Shown here piece after piece: positions 20,572 to 27,887 of a stretch of 64,000 nucleotides of DNA (position 1 is the first letter of the stretch; each line of letters opens with the position of its first letter). This DNA comes from Isoptericola jiangsuensis (GTDB lineage Bacteria; Actinomycetota; Actinomycetes; Actinomycetales; Cellulomonadaceae), in contig NZ_PDJJ01000001.1 of the NCBI RefSeq assembly GCF_002563715.1, positions 62,001 to 126,000 of the forward strand, read 5' to 3'. The translations under genes were made by a program, and so were the position numbers. Under the pieces are notes generated by a model. The model was not told where the DNA came from, did no database searches, and saw nothing but the letters and a program-made list of their open reading frames with translations.

Positions 20572-21057
20572 TCACCCCTGCAGCTCGACGACGGACCGGC
20601 CGATCTGCACGCCGACCCCCGGGGGCAGGTGCGTCGGTCCGCCCACCCGCTCGTCGCCCATGTAGGTGCCGTTCGTGGACCCGAGGTCCTCCACGTACCA
20701 GTGGTCGCCCTGCGGGAAGATGCGGGCGTGGCGCGACGACGAGTAGTCGTCGTCGAGGACGAGCGTGCAGCTGGGTGCACGACCGATGAGGATCGACGAC
20801 GTCGACAGCGGCAGCGTGGTGCCGGTCAGGGGGCCGGCCGTCACGACCAGCCGGGTCGGGCCCGACGACTTGGCCGCCGCGCGCGCGGGGGCCGCGGACT
20901 GCTCGGCCGGGGCGGACGGCTCGTCGGCCGTCCTGCGGCGCCCGCGCGGGGCGCGCAGGGCCAGGTCGCGGCGCAGCACCGCGACCGCGGAGAGCACGAA
21001 CACCCAGAGCAGCACCAGGTAGCCCAGCCGCAGCAGGGTGATCGTCAGCTCGCTCAT
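20572..21057 (-). CDS. fhaB: FHA-domain membrane protein FhaB (FipA)
   Basis: This phosphothreonine-binding adaptor of the divisome has 161 residues: an N-terminal membrane helix (about 7-27), a Pro/Ala linker and a C-terminal FHA domain. The domain carries GRAPSCTLVLDDDYSSSRHA and DLGSTNGTYMG, the conserved phosphopeptide-binding residues. It lies between fhaA and pstP as in M. tuberculosis (Rv0019c). Confidence 0.94.
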   Translation of the reverse strand: MSELTITLLRLGYLVLLWVFVLSAVAVLRRDLALRAPRGRRRTADEPSAPAEQSAAPARAAAKSSGPTRLVVTAGPLTGTTLPLSTSSILIGRAPSCTLVLDDDYSSSRHARIFPQGDHWYVEDLGSTNGTYMGDERVGGPTHLPPGVGVQIGRSVVELQG

Positions 21058-21067
21058 CCTCGGTCGA

Positions 21068-21787
21068 TCACCAGTCCTCGGTCTGCCGGCCGGCCTGGGT
21101 GCCGGTCCAGAACATGATGCGGGTGCGGCCGATCGTCAGCGTGTTCCCGTCCAGGAGCGTCGCGGCCGGGACCTGGTGGCCCTCCACGAACAGGCCGTTC
21201 GTCGACCCGAGGTCCGTGGCGACCACGCCCTCCGGCGCGACGCGGATCTCCAGGTGCCGACGGGACACGCCCGGGTCGTCCACCACGATGTCGGCGTCCG
21301 CGTCCCGGCCGATCACCGTGACGGGACCGGTCAGCAGGTAGCGCTGGCCGTCGATGTCGATCAGGGGGTGCCGGGTGCTCGGCGCGGGGTTCGTCGCGGG
21401 TGCCACGTTGCCGCGCACGGTCGCCGACCGGATCTGGAACCGGCCGCCCGTCAGCTCGTCGTGGCGTTCGAACGACACGCTCACCGGACCCACGAACGCG
21501 TAGTGCTGCGACGCCGCGTACTCGGTGAGGTTCGTGGCGAGCTCGTCCGCGAGGGTCTCGGCGCCCCAGTTCTGCACCTGCTCGAAGTCGGGCGCCGACA
21601 GGTCGATGGTGAACTCGTTCGGCGCGACCGTCCGGTCGTGCCCGACGACGGCGGCACGGTCGTCGATCTCGCGCCGCAGCCGGCTCGCGAGCTCCACCGC
21701 CTTGACCTCGCCCGCGCGACCGACCTTCGCGAACGCGTTGTTCATCAGTCGCTCCACACTCTTCTCGAAGCGGTCCAGCGCGCCCAT
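21068..21787 (-). CDS. fhaA: FHA and DUF3662 domain protein FhaA
   Basis: First gene of the wall/division operon. FhaA binds phosphorylated MviN and PknB substrates in mycobacteria. The N-terminal DUF3662 domain (about 1-115, MGALDRFEKSVERLMN) is followed directly by an FHA domain (about 150-230) with VIGRDADADIVV, SRRHLEI and DLGSTNGLFV. At 239 residues it lacks the long low-complexity linker found in the roughly 527-residue mycobacterial protein. ATG 21787 has a GGGAGGAGG ribosome site; an in-frame start at 21811 would add only eight Gly-rich residues. Confidence 0.93.
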   Translation of the reverse strand: MGALDRFEKSVERLMNNAFAKVGRAGEVKAVELASRLRREIDDRAAVVGHDRTVAPNEFTIDLSAPDFEQVQNWGAETLADELATNLTEYAASQHYAFVGPVSVSFERHDELTGGRFQIRSATVRGNVAPATNPAPSTRHPLIDIDGQRYLLTGPVTVIGRDADADIVVDDPGVSRRHLEIRVAPEGVVATDLGSTNGLFVEGHQVPAATLLDGNTLTIGRTRIMFWTGTQAGRQTEDW

Positions 21788-21988
21788 GCCACCTCCTCCC
21801 GTCGCCCGCATCCGTTTGCGGGCAGACTATCCAGATCGTAGGCAGCGGCGCACCCACCCCGCCCACGAACCTGTGGATTTCGTGCGAATGCCTCGCGCAG
21901 ACCCTCCCGCCGAGGTCACGGCCCGGTCACGGGCCCGGGCGGCCGGTGCGGCTGTGACGCACGTCCCCGTCCCGGGCGGTCGATCGGG

Positions 21989-22017
21989 TTGGGATCCGAC
22001 CCTCGCGCCGTGCTAAT
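21989..22017 (+). promoter_or_regulatory. Promoter for tRNA-Leu
   Basis: TTGGGA (21989-21994) and GCTAAT (22012-22017) are 17 bases apart, ending 12 bases before the tRNA. The 21812-21988 segment upstream holds the divergent fhaA promoter region, in which no clear -35/-10 pair could be fixed. Confidence 0.5.
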
Positions 22018-22029
22018 CTCCTTCAGCAC

Positions 22030-22113
22030 GCGCGAGTGGCGGAATAGGCAGACGCGCACGGTTCAGGTCCGTGTGCCCGAAAGGGCGTGGGGGTTCAACT
22101 CCCCCCTCGCGCA
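22030..22113 (+). tRNA. tRNA-Leu (CAG anticodon)
   Basis: The 84-base class II tRNA has acceptor arms GCGCGAG and CTCGCGC. The anticodon loop TTCAGGT contains CAG, there is a long variable arm, and the T loop is GTTCAACTC. Discriminator A is at 22113; CCA is not encoded. Confidence 0.95.
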
Positions 22114-22120
22114 CGTGAAG

Positions 22121-22153
22121 AAGTCCCGGTCAGGTTCTCCTGGCCGGGACTTT
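22121..22153 (+). terminator. Terminator after tRNA-Leu
   Basis: AAGTCCCGGTCAGG and CCTGGCCGGGACTT form a 14-bp stem with one wobble and a TTCT loop, followed by a short T run. Confidence 0.85.
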
Positions 22154-22434
22154 CTGCGTCCCAGGTCGGTGCGGAGCGGTGTACGACGGCGTTCGACAGC
22201 TCTGCGCGTGGCCGGCAGGGTCCTTGGGGTCTTGGGATGAGTTGGGCGGTGTGCGGAGGCATCGGAAGGTACCTCAGGCCGCCGCACGGCCACTGCTCCG
22301 GCCATCGTCGAAACGTCAGTCCGAGTTTCCACTGAAACCGGGGTGCGAGACTGGCCGTGCCTCCGCGGCGTAGCAAGGGCAACGCTCCTCTGGCGAACGA
22401 GGGAATGCCCAGCACTACGGGCGTTGGGTGACGT
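22154..22434. other. Non-coding stretch downstream of tRNA-Leu
   Basis: About 280 bases between the terminator and the Fic pseudogene stop. Short frames here lack ribosome sites and the local base-position pattern of genes. No repeat of the tRNA 3' end, integrase remnant or hairpin was found. It may be decayed sequence at the edge of the accessory stretch. Confidence 0.4.
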
Positions 22435-23071
22435 TCAACCCTCCTCGACCGCGACAAGGCCGACCAGGTCTGCGAGCTCACTGGGGTCGCGGGCCCGGTC
22501 GAATCGGCGCAAGGCTGGGATGTAGAGCGTCTTGTCCAGGTCCCAGTCAAACACGACCGCGGGCTCGTCATCGGGCGTCGCGGCGAGCAGGACGAGGTCG
22601 GCCAACAGTCGGGTTGACCTGCCGTTGCCGTCGGCGAACGGGTGGATCCGCACAGCCTCGGCGTGCGTGGCAATCGCCAATTGCTTGGCCGTCCAGTCCG
22701 ACGCGTGTTCCCAGCGGTATCGCAGGTTCTCGAGGGTGGATCGCAGCTCGACCGCGATCATGACCGGGTCGATGCCGATGCTGAGCTCGCGCTGGGGGGG
22801 CTACGCCCGCCCAGGTCCAGATATTCTCGTAGAGGCGAGCATGCAGATCCCGAAGCGTCCAATCGGTCAGCAGATCGGTCAGGGATAGCTCGCCCGCCGC
22901 GGCGCGCACCACGAACGCTTCGCGCACCGCGTCCTCGTACGCCTGCTCCAGCTCATATACCGAGGTCATCGTTACCGGGTCTCCGATCGCCTCGGCGACC
23001 TCCGGCAGAAGGGCGTCCAGCTCCTCGAAGTCGAGCGGCGTGCTGCCGTAGTCCGGGTCGAGCCCGCTCAC
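22435..23071 (-). pseudogene. Fic/DOC family protein, frameshifted
   Basis: Fic proteins usually transfer AMP to target proteins and often act as toxins. The N-terminal part (VSGLDPDYGSTPLDFEELD to ENIWTWAG) reads from GTG 23071. The C-terminal part, with the catalytic motif HPFADGNGRSTR, is in another frame ending at 22435. The break falls at a run of seven C on the coding strand (seven G at 22794-22800); six would restore one frame of about 211 residues. The HPFx[D/E]GNGRxxR motif is intact. Either the gene is inactive, the run is phase-variable, or the base is a sequencing error. The GTG start overlaps the stop of a small upstream gene. Confidence 0.8.
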
Positions 23072-23220
23072 TTCGTCCGCGCGGGGCGCGCCGCAACATA
23101 GCGGCCGGTTTCCGCAGAGCGCGTCGAGGACTTGACGGCGCGACCTTCGAGCTTCGCGGGCGCTCTCGTCGAGCGAACTGCTACCCGTGCGGCGTCGCTC
23201 GCACTGATCTTCTTGGCCAT
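23068..23220 (-). CDS. Small basic protein upstream of fic, possible antitoxin
   Basis: This 50-residue basic protein starts MAKKISASDAARVAVRS and ends SAETGRYVAARPARTK. GGAGGTGGGCAG precedes the ATG. Its stop overlaps the fic GTG by four bases, so the two would be made together in fixed order, a typical toxin-antitoxin layout. It shows no resemblance to the known VbhA or FicA antitoxin motif ([S/T]xxxE[G/N]), so antitoxin activity is only inferred from context. Confidence 0.6.
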   Translation of the reverse strand: MAKKISASDAARVAVRSTRAPAKLEGRAVKSSTRSAETGRYVAARPARTK

Positions 23221-23451
23221 CTGCCCACCTCCGTCGCAGTCTTCTCCAGAATAGCGCCGGGCCCAGCGTCGGCGACCTACCGGTCGACACAGCGAGTGCG
23301 GCCTCATGTCCGATGGCTCACGGTGTGCCTCGATGCCCAGTCTCGGTGTGCCTGGCAGCGGTGCCTCACCGGTACGTGGTGGTCAGCGAGTTTCTTGCGG
23401 GGCAGGCCGGGGCCGCCTGGTCAGGCTCCGACAGGCGAGATCCCCATCTCG

Positions 23452-24132
23452 CTAGTCGCGTCCGCTCTCGTAGCGCCAGATGCGGTGATCGAGGACGCGC
23501 TCGGACACCCCCATGCTCGCGGCCGCGTCCTTGACTGCGGCCCTCGCTCGGATATCACTGACCCGCACGCTCTCGCCGACGGCGCGCGTCACGAACCGGC
23601 GGATCATCGTGTCGGCCTTCACTCCTTCGGTGCCGACATGCATGAGCAGGTAGTCCCACGACGCCAGCCCCAGTCCCCGGACTCCTCGCCATGCCCGTTG
23701 CGCTGCAGCGAGGGTGCTGTCGGAGGCGCCACGCAGATCGGCTGCCGACGTGATGCCCACTTCTTCCAGCGCGGAGACGCCGGCGACGAGAGCCGAGACC
23801 TTCAAGACCTGTCCCTGCCTCCCCCGGCCGGTACCCGGAGCGATCGACCGGTTGAACGTGTCGACCACCTGCTCCGGACCGCCGCCTCGTTCGATGAAAG
23901 CGAGCAGCTCCGGCCCGGAATCGTGCTCGGGCTCTGCGCCCTCGCCTCGGCGCGCCTGCCGGTAGCGGCGAAGGATGCTCTCCACGGCGGAGTACCGGCT
24001 CTGCAAGGAGAACACCGAGTCGATGGCCGCCAGCGCCAACGAGTCCGGGTAACCCGTCGGAACCTTCCACGTCTCGGGGATGCCAAGCACCCGTCCGGCC
24101 AGGACCTGAACCGCCGCGCCGTCGTCGCTCAT
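23452..24132 (-). CDS. HhH-GPD-like (endonuclease III fold) hypothetical protein
   Basis: This 226-residue protein contains YPDSLALAAIDSVFSLQSRYSAVESILRR-type helices near residue 30 and a C-terminal block (GVRGLGLASWDYLLMHVG, then VKADTMIRRFV) resembling the helix-hairpin-helix and GPD region of endonuclease III-like proteins. The catalytic Lys/Asp and the iron-sulfur Cys residues of true glycosylases are not evident, so enzyme activity is doubtful. Such proteins occur sporadically in actinobacterial accessory regions. ATG 24132 was taken as start; the open frame continues upstream without a ribosome site. A role in DNA repair or defence is possible. Confidence 0.6.
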   Translation of the reverse strand: MSDDGAAVQVLAGRVLGIPETWKVPTGYPDSLALAAIDSVFSLQSRYSAVESILRRYRQARRGEGAEPEHDSGPELLAFIERGGGPEQVVDTFNRSIAPGTGRGRQGQVLKVSALVAGVSALEEVGITSAADLRGASDSTLAAAQRAWRGVRGLGLASWDYLLMHVGTEGVKADTMIRRFVTRAVGESVRVSDIRARAAVKDAAASMGVSERVLDHRIWRYESGRD

Positions 24133-24298
24133 GGCCCGGAACGTATCTGAAGCACGGCCAAGTCCCCTCGGCCACGCTGAGCGCCGTCGGACATTCACCC
24201 GACACGACCCGGGCCAACGGCAGCCCTGGGGTGCAACGGACCTGCGAGTTCACGCTCGGCTGATCGGGTCCGCTCGAGTCGCGCCCCCCACCGCGGGG

Positions 24299-25492
24299 TC
24301 AGGTCAGGACGACGGCCGCGACGCCCGCGGCGACGGCGAGCGGGGCGAGCACCACGCCCTGCAGCACGACCCGACGCACGAGCCCGGTGGGCTGTGCCGC
24401 CCAGGCGTGGCGGCGGTACTGCTGGAGCCAGAGGAGCGTGGCCAGCGAGCCCCACGGGGTGACGAGCGGTCCGGCGTTGACCCCGACGAGGAGCGCGGCG
24501 AGGCGGGCGTCGCTGCCGGTGACGGTGGGGGCGAGCGCGAGGTAGGCGGGCAGGTTGTTGACGCCGTTGGCGGTGAGCGCGCCGACGGCGGCGACCTGGG
24601 CGAGGTCGCCGGGTCCGGTGCCGGCGCCGGTGAGGTGGGAGAGCAGCGCGGTGAGGCCGTGCGCGTGCCACGTGCCGACGGCGACGAACAGCCCGGCGGT
24701 GACGATCGCGGTCCGCCACGGCACCATCTGCGTGACGGGCACGGTGATCGGGACGCGCCGCCAGGCCGTGGCCGCGCCCAGCACGGCCGCCGCGACGACG
24801 GCGGTGGGCAGCACCGGCAGCTCGATGGCGAACGCCGCTCCCATGAGCAGCACGACGACGCCCGACACCCGCAGCAGCACGGGGTCGCGCGGCGCGCGGC
24901 GCGGCGGGACGTCGTACCGGCCGTGCAGCGCCCGGCGGTGCAGCACGGCGAGGGCCGCCACGACGACGACCAGCACCGCGACGGCGGGTGCCGCCATCGT
25001 GCCGACGTAGCCGTCGTCGAACGACCGGGCCGCCATGAGGTTGGTGAGGTTCGAGACGGGCAGCAGCAGCGACGCGGTGTTCGCCAGGGCGAGGACGCAC
25101 AGGGCGAGCGGCAGCGGGTCGCGTCCCGTGCGGCGGGCGACGGCGATCACGGCGGGCGTGAGCAGCACGGCGGTCGTGTCGAGGGACAGGACCACGGTGC
25201 AGGCCGTCGCGACCGCGACGACGAGGAGCCACAAGATCGCAGGTCGTCCGCGGGCGAGGCGTGCGGCGCCGTCCGCGACGGCGTCGAACAGGCCCGCGCC
25301 GGCGCACAGCTCGGCCACCACGGTGAGGACCACGACGAACCCGAGCACCGGACCCGTGAGGGCGGCGAGTTCGGCGAAGTCGTCGGCGGGCAGGGCGCCG
25401 CTCAGCGGGAGCAGCAGGACCAGCGCGGCGGCGACGATCCACAGGTGCGGTGTCACGACGGCCCACCACCCGTGGCGTCCGGCGCGGGTCAC
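24299..25492 (-). CDS. ArsB/NhaD (ion transporter superfamily) membrane protein
   Basis: This 397-residue integral membrane protein has about 11 helices. SLDTTAVLLTPAVIAVARR and NTASLLLPVSNLTNLM are typical of the ArsB/SLC13 fold, and the matching half-repeat is TANGVNNLPAYLALAPT. The family exports arsenite or exchanges Na+ for H+ or dicarboxylates. No arsR, arsC or arsenite gene is adjacent, so the substrate cannot be assigned. The GTG start (encoding MTRAGRHGWW) has only a weak ribosome site. Confidence 0.82.
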   Translation of the reverse strand: MTRAGRHGWWAVVTPHLWIVAAALVLLLPLSGALPADDFAELAALTGPVLGFVVVLTVVAELCAGAGLFDAVADGAARLARGRPAILWLLVVAVATACTVVLSLDTTAVLLTPAVIAVARRTGRDPLPLALCVLALANTASLLLPVSNLTNLMAARSFDDGYVGTMAAPAVAVLVVVVAALAVLHRRALHGRYDVPPRRAPRDPVLLRVSGVVVLLMGAAFAIELPVLPTAVVAAAVLGAATAWRRVPITVPVTQMVPWRTAIVTAGLFVAVGTWHAHGLTALLSHLTGAGTGPGDLAQVAAVGALTANGVNNLPAYLALAPTVTGSDARLAALLVGVNAGPLVTPWGSLATLLWLQQYRRHAWAAQPTGLVRRVVLQGVVLAPLAVAAGVAAVVLT

Positions 25493-25540
25493 CGAGGGCT
25501 CGGGTCGTGCGGCACGCCCCGAGGGTAGCCCCGGGGGACG

Positions 25541-25577
25541 GCGCGGGCCCGCCGGGGTGTCCCCCGACGGGCCCGCG
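25541..25577. terminator. Hairpin downstream of the Ig-like protein gene
   Basis: GCGGGCCCG and CGGGCCCGC pair perfectly. After a single mismatch the stem continues with CGGGG and CCCCG. It would end the minus-strand Ig-like repeat gene that stops at 25589. Confidence 0.65.
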
Positions 25578-25588
25578 TCACGGCGTCG

Positions 25589-27625
25589 TCAGCTGCCGAT
25601 CCGCTTCCAGCGGCAGCCGAACGTCTCGAAGCCCTCGTCGGAGCTGCGGATGCGCACGGTGTCCCCGGCGTCCCCGGAGCCACGGGCGATGACGTTCCGG
25701 CCCTGGGGCCCGGTGTAGCCGAGGAACGACCGCAGGCGGGTCCAGTGGCACTGCTCGTCGGCGAACACCGGTCCGGACGTCTCGTACAGTCCGGGTCGGA
25801 GCTGGCTGCCGACCTTGAGCACCCCGTCCGCCGCGGTCCGGCTCTGCTGGCCCCCGACCGGGTAGAACTTGTACCAGGAGCCGCAGCCGTATGTACGGAA
25901 GTACTCGTCGGACGACTTGATGGTGACGATCCGTTGTCCGTACCCGTAGTCGTTGGCCAGCTCTCCCTTGGCGGTGTTCCTCGCGTCGGAGCGTCGCGAC
26001 CAGGTGCACCACGTGTCGCCCCAGGCGTAGGCCACGTACGTGCCCGGCTTGATGTCACGGCCGACCTTGAAGGTGCCCTCCCGGGTCAGCGCGGGCCTCG
26101 GCAGCTTGACCTTCGACGTCCGGTCGCTGGTGCGCGACGTCGGCAGGTAGGTCTTGCGGTGCGCGGTGACGGTGACGGTGACGCGCTTGCCGTAGTCGGC
26201 CCCGCGCAGCTTGTACGTCCGGCCGGTGGCGACGGTCTTGCCGCCGACCTTCCACCGGTAGGTGAAGGACGACGGGTCGGGGTCCCAGTTCCCGCGGGTG
26301 ACGCGCAGGGTGGAGCCGAGGCGGACCTCGCCGGTGATCTTCGGCTGCGGTGTGCGGGTGAAGGGCTTGGCGACGGCGGCGCCGCTGCTGGTGACGGCCT
26401 TGGCGGTGAAGCCGGTGCGGTACCCGGTGACGGTGACGGTGATCTTCTTGCCGGCCTGCTTCGCCTTGGGTGTGTAGGTGGACGACGTGGCGCCGGAGAT
26501 GGCGCGGCCGTCGATCTTCCACCGGTAGCGCAGGGTGGTGGGGCGCGGCGACCAGGAGCTGGTGCGGGGCTGCGCGGTGAGCTTCTTGCCGACCTTCGCC
26601 TTGCCGCCGACGAGCCCGGCGATGGTGGGCCGGGGTGCGGACAGCACGCCGGCGGCGACGGTGCGGGCGGCGCTGGTGCGGGTGACGGGCGCGGAGCCGC
26701 TGCGGGTGCCGGTGACCTTGACGGTGAGCCGGTCGCCGCGCTGCGCGGCGGTGAGCGTGAAGGTCGAGGCGTCGGCGCCGGAGACGGCGCGCCCGTCGGC
26801 GTACCAGCGGTAGGTGAGCCGGGTCCCGGTGGGCCAGGTGCCGGGCCGCGCGGTGACCTTCTTGCCGACCTGCACGGTGCCGGAGATCGTGGGGGTGGGC
26901 CACACGGGGGCGGCGGCCACGGTGACGGCCGCGGTCTCGGCCGTGGCGTCGTCGTGGCCGGCGAGGCTGCCGACGACGCGCAGCACGAGGGACCGGCCGG
27001 CGTGCGCTGACGTCAGGGTGAGGGTGTCGGCGGTGGACACGGGCGTCCCGTCGACCAGCCACGTGGTGGCGAGTGCCGTCCCTGCTGCCCAGGTTCCGGG
27101 GTCGGCGGCGACGGTCGAGCCGACCTCGACGCGTCCCGAGACCTTCGGCGTCCCCGGGCGGAGGGTGCCCGGCGCGACGGTGCCGACGGGCACGCGGACC
27201 GTCGCCGACGCGGGCGGGTCGCCGGGCAGGGTGCCGGTGACGTCGAGCGCGAGCGTGGTGCCCACGAGGTCGGCCGTGGGGGTGAGGGTGTGGGTGGTCG
27301 CGCCGGCGACCGGTACGTCGTCCGCGACCCACTGGTAGGTGAGGTCCAGGCCGGTGGTGGGCTGCCAGTCGGAGGCGCGCCCGGAGACGTCGAGGCTGCC
27401 CCCGACGGCGATGTTCCCGTCGACGAAGAACGTCTCCGGGGCCGGGGCGACGACCTGCGGCGTCACCGGCGCGGAGACGCTGGGCGTCGGCTCGGGCAGG
27501 GGGTCGTCGGCGGACGCGGGGGCGACGCCGACGGTGGGGCCGACGAGCAGGGCGAGGGCGGTGGTGACGGTGACGAGGGCGCGCGGGCGGCGGCGCCGGC
27601 CGGCGTGCACGGTCGAGACGGGCAA
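25589..27625 (-). CDS. Large secreted protein with repeated Ig-like domains
   Basis: This 678-residue exported protein has a basic signal peptide ending near ASADD. Five to six repeats follow, each about 85 residues, with the pattern PxIxGxVxVGxxLxAxPGxW and LTYRWxxDGxxISGATxxTY, typical of actinobacterial Ig-like adhesion modules. The last 170 residues form two related units with WCTWSRR and QCHWTRL plus SSDEYFRTYGC and SSDEGFETFGC, where paired Cys are likely disulfide-bonded. No LPXTG or enzyme motif is present, so it may be released or bind the wall. TTG 27625 has GAAGGGA five bases upstream. The substrate is unknown. Confidence 0.78.
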   Translation of the reverse strand: MPVSTVHAGRRRRPRALVTVTTALALLVGPTVGVAPASADDPLPEPTPSVSAPVTPQVVAPAPETFFVDGNIAVGGSLDVSGRASDWQPTTGLDLTYQWVADDVPVAGATTHTLTPTADLVGTTLALDVTGTLPGDPPASATVRVPVGTVAPGTLRPGTPKVSGRVEVGSTVAADPGTWAAGTALATTWLVDGTPVSTADTLTLTSAHAGRSLVLRVVGSLAGHDDATAETAAVTVAAAPVWPTPTISGTVQVGKKVTARPGTWPTGTRLTYRWYADGRAVSGADASTFTLTAAQRGDRLTVKVTGTRSGSAPVTRTSAARTVAAGVLSAPRPTIAGLVGGKAKVGKKLTAQPRTSSWSPRPTTLRYRWKIDGRAISGATSSTYTPKAKQAGKKITVTVTGYRTGFTAKAVTSSGAAVAKPFTRTPQPKITGEVRLGSTLRVTRGNWDPDPSSFTYRWKVGGKTVATGRTYKLRGADYGKRVTVTVTAHRKTYLPTSRTSDRTSKVKLPRPALTREGTFKVGRDIKPGTYVAYAWGDTWCTWSRRSDARNTAKGELANDYGYGQRIVTIKSSDEYFRTYGCGSWYKFYPVGGQQSRTAADGVLKVGSQLRPGLYETSGPVFADEQCHWTRLRSFLGYTGPQGRNVIARGSGDAGDTVRIRSSDEGFETFGCRWKRIGS

Positions 27626-27887
27626 CGTTGTCCCTTCGGTGGGCGTCGACCGAGGCGTCGACGCGCGCCGAACCTAGCGCGGGCTCCCACCCCGTTCCCA
27701 GGGGTTTCGCAGGAGACCTGCGCCACAACCGGACATTTCACCCGCTCGGGCCCTTGCGGAGACCGGTGGGCGCGGGCCGTGGCGTGTTCGCGTCATGGCG
27801 TGGACACGTCACCCGGAGGCCTCCCGCGGGCCCGTCCGCGGTGCGAGCGTGGGGCCACCCCCGTCCTCGACAGATCGGAAACCGACG

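Noticed and set aside
23313-23534. Plus-strand 73-codon frame between the small Fic partner and the HhH-GPD-like gene
   Set aside because: It lacks a ribosome site, overlaps the 3' end of the opposite gene and has an Arg/Ser-rich shadow composition.
22030-24298. tRNA-Leu as an integration site for an island
   Set aside because: No copy of the tRNA 3' end was found downstream and no integrase or transposase is present, so only a small accessory stretch is claimed.
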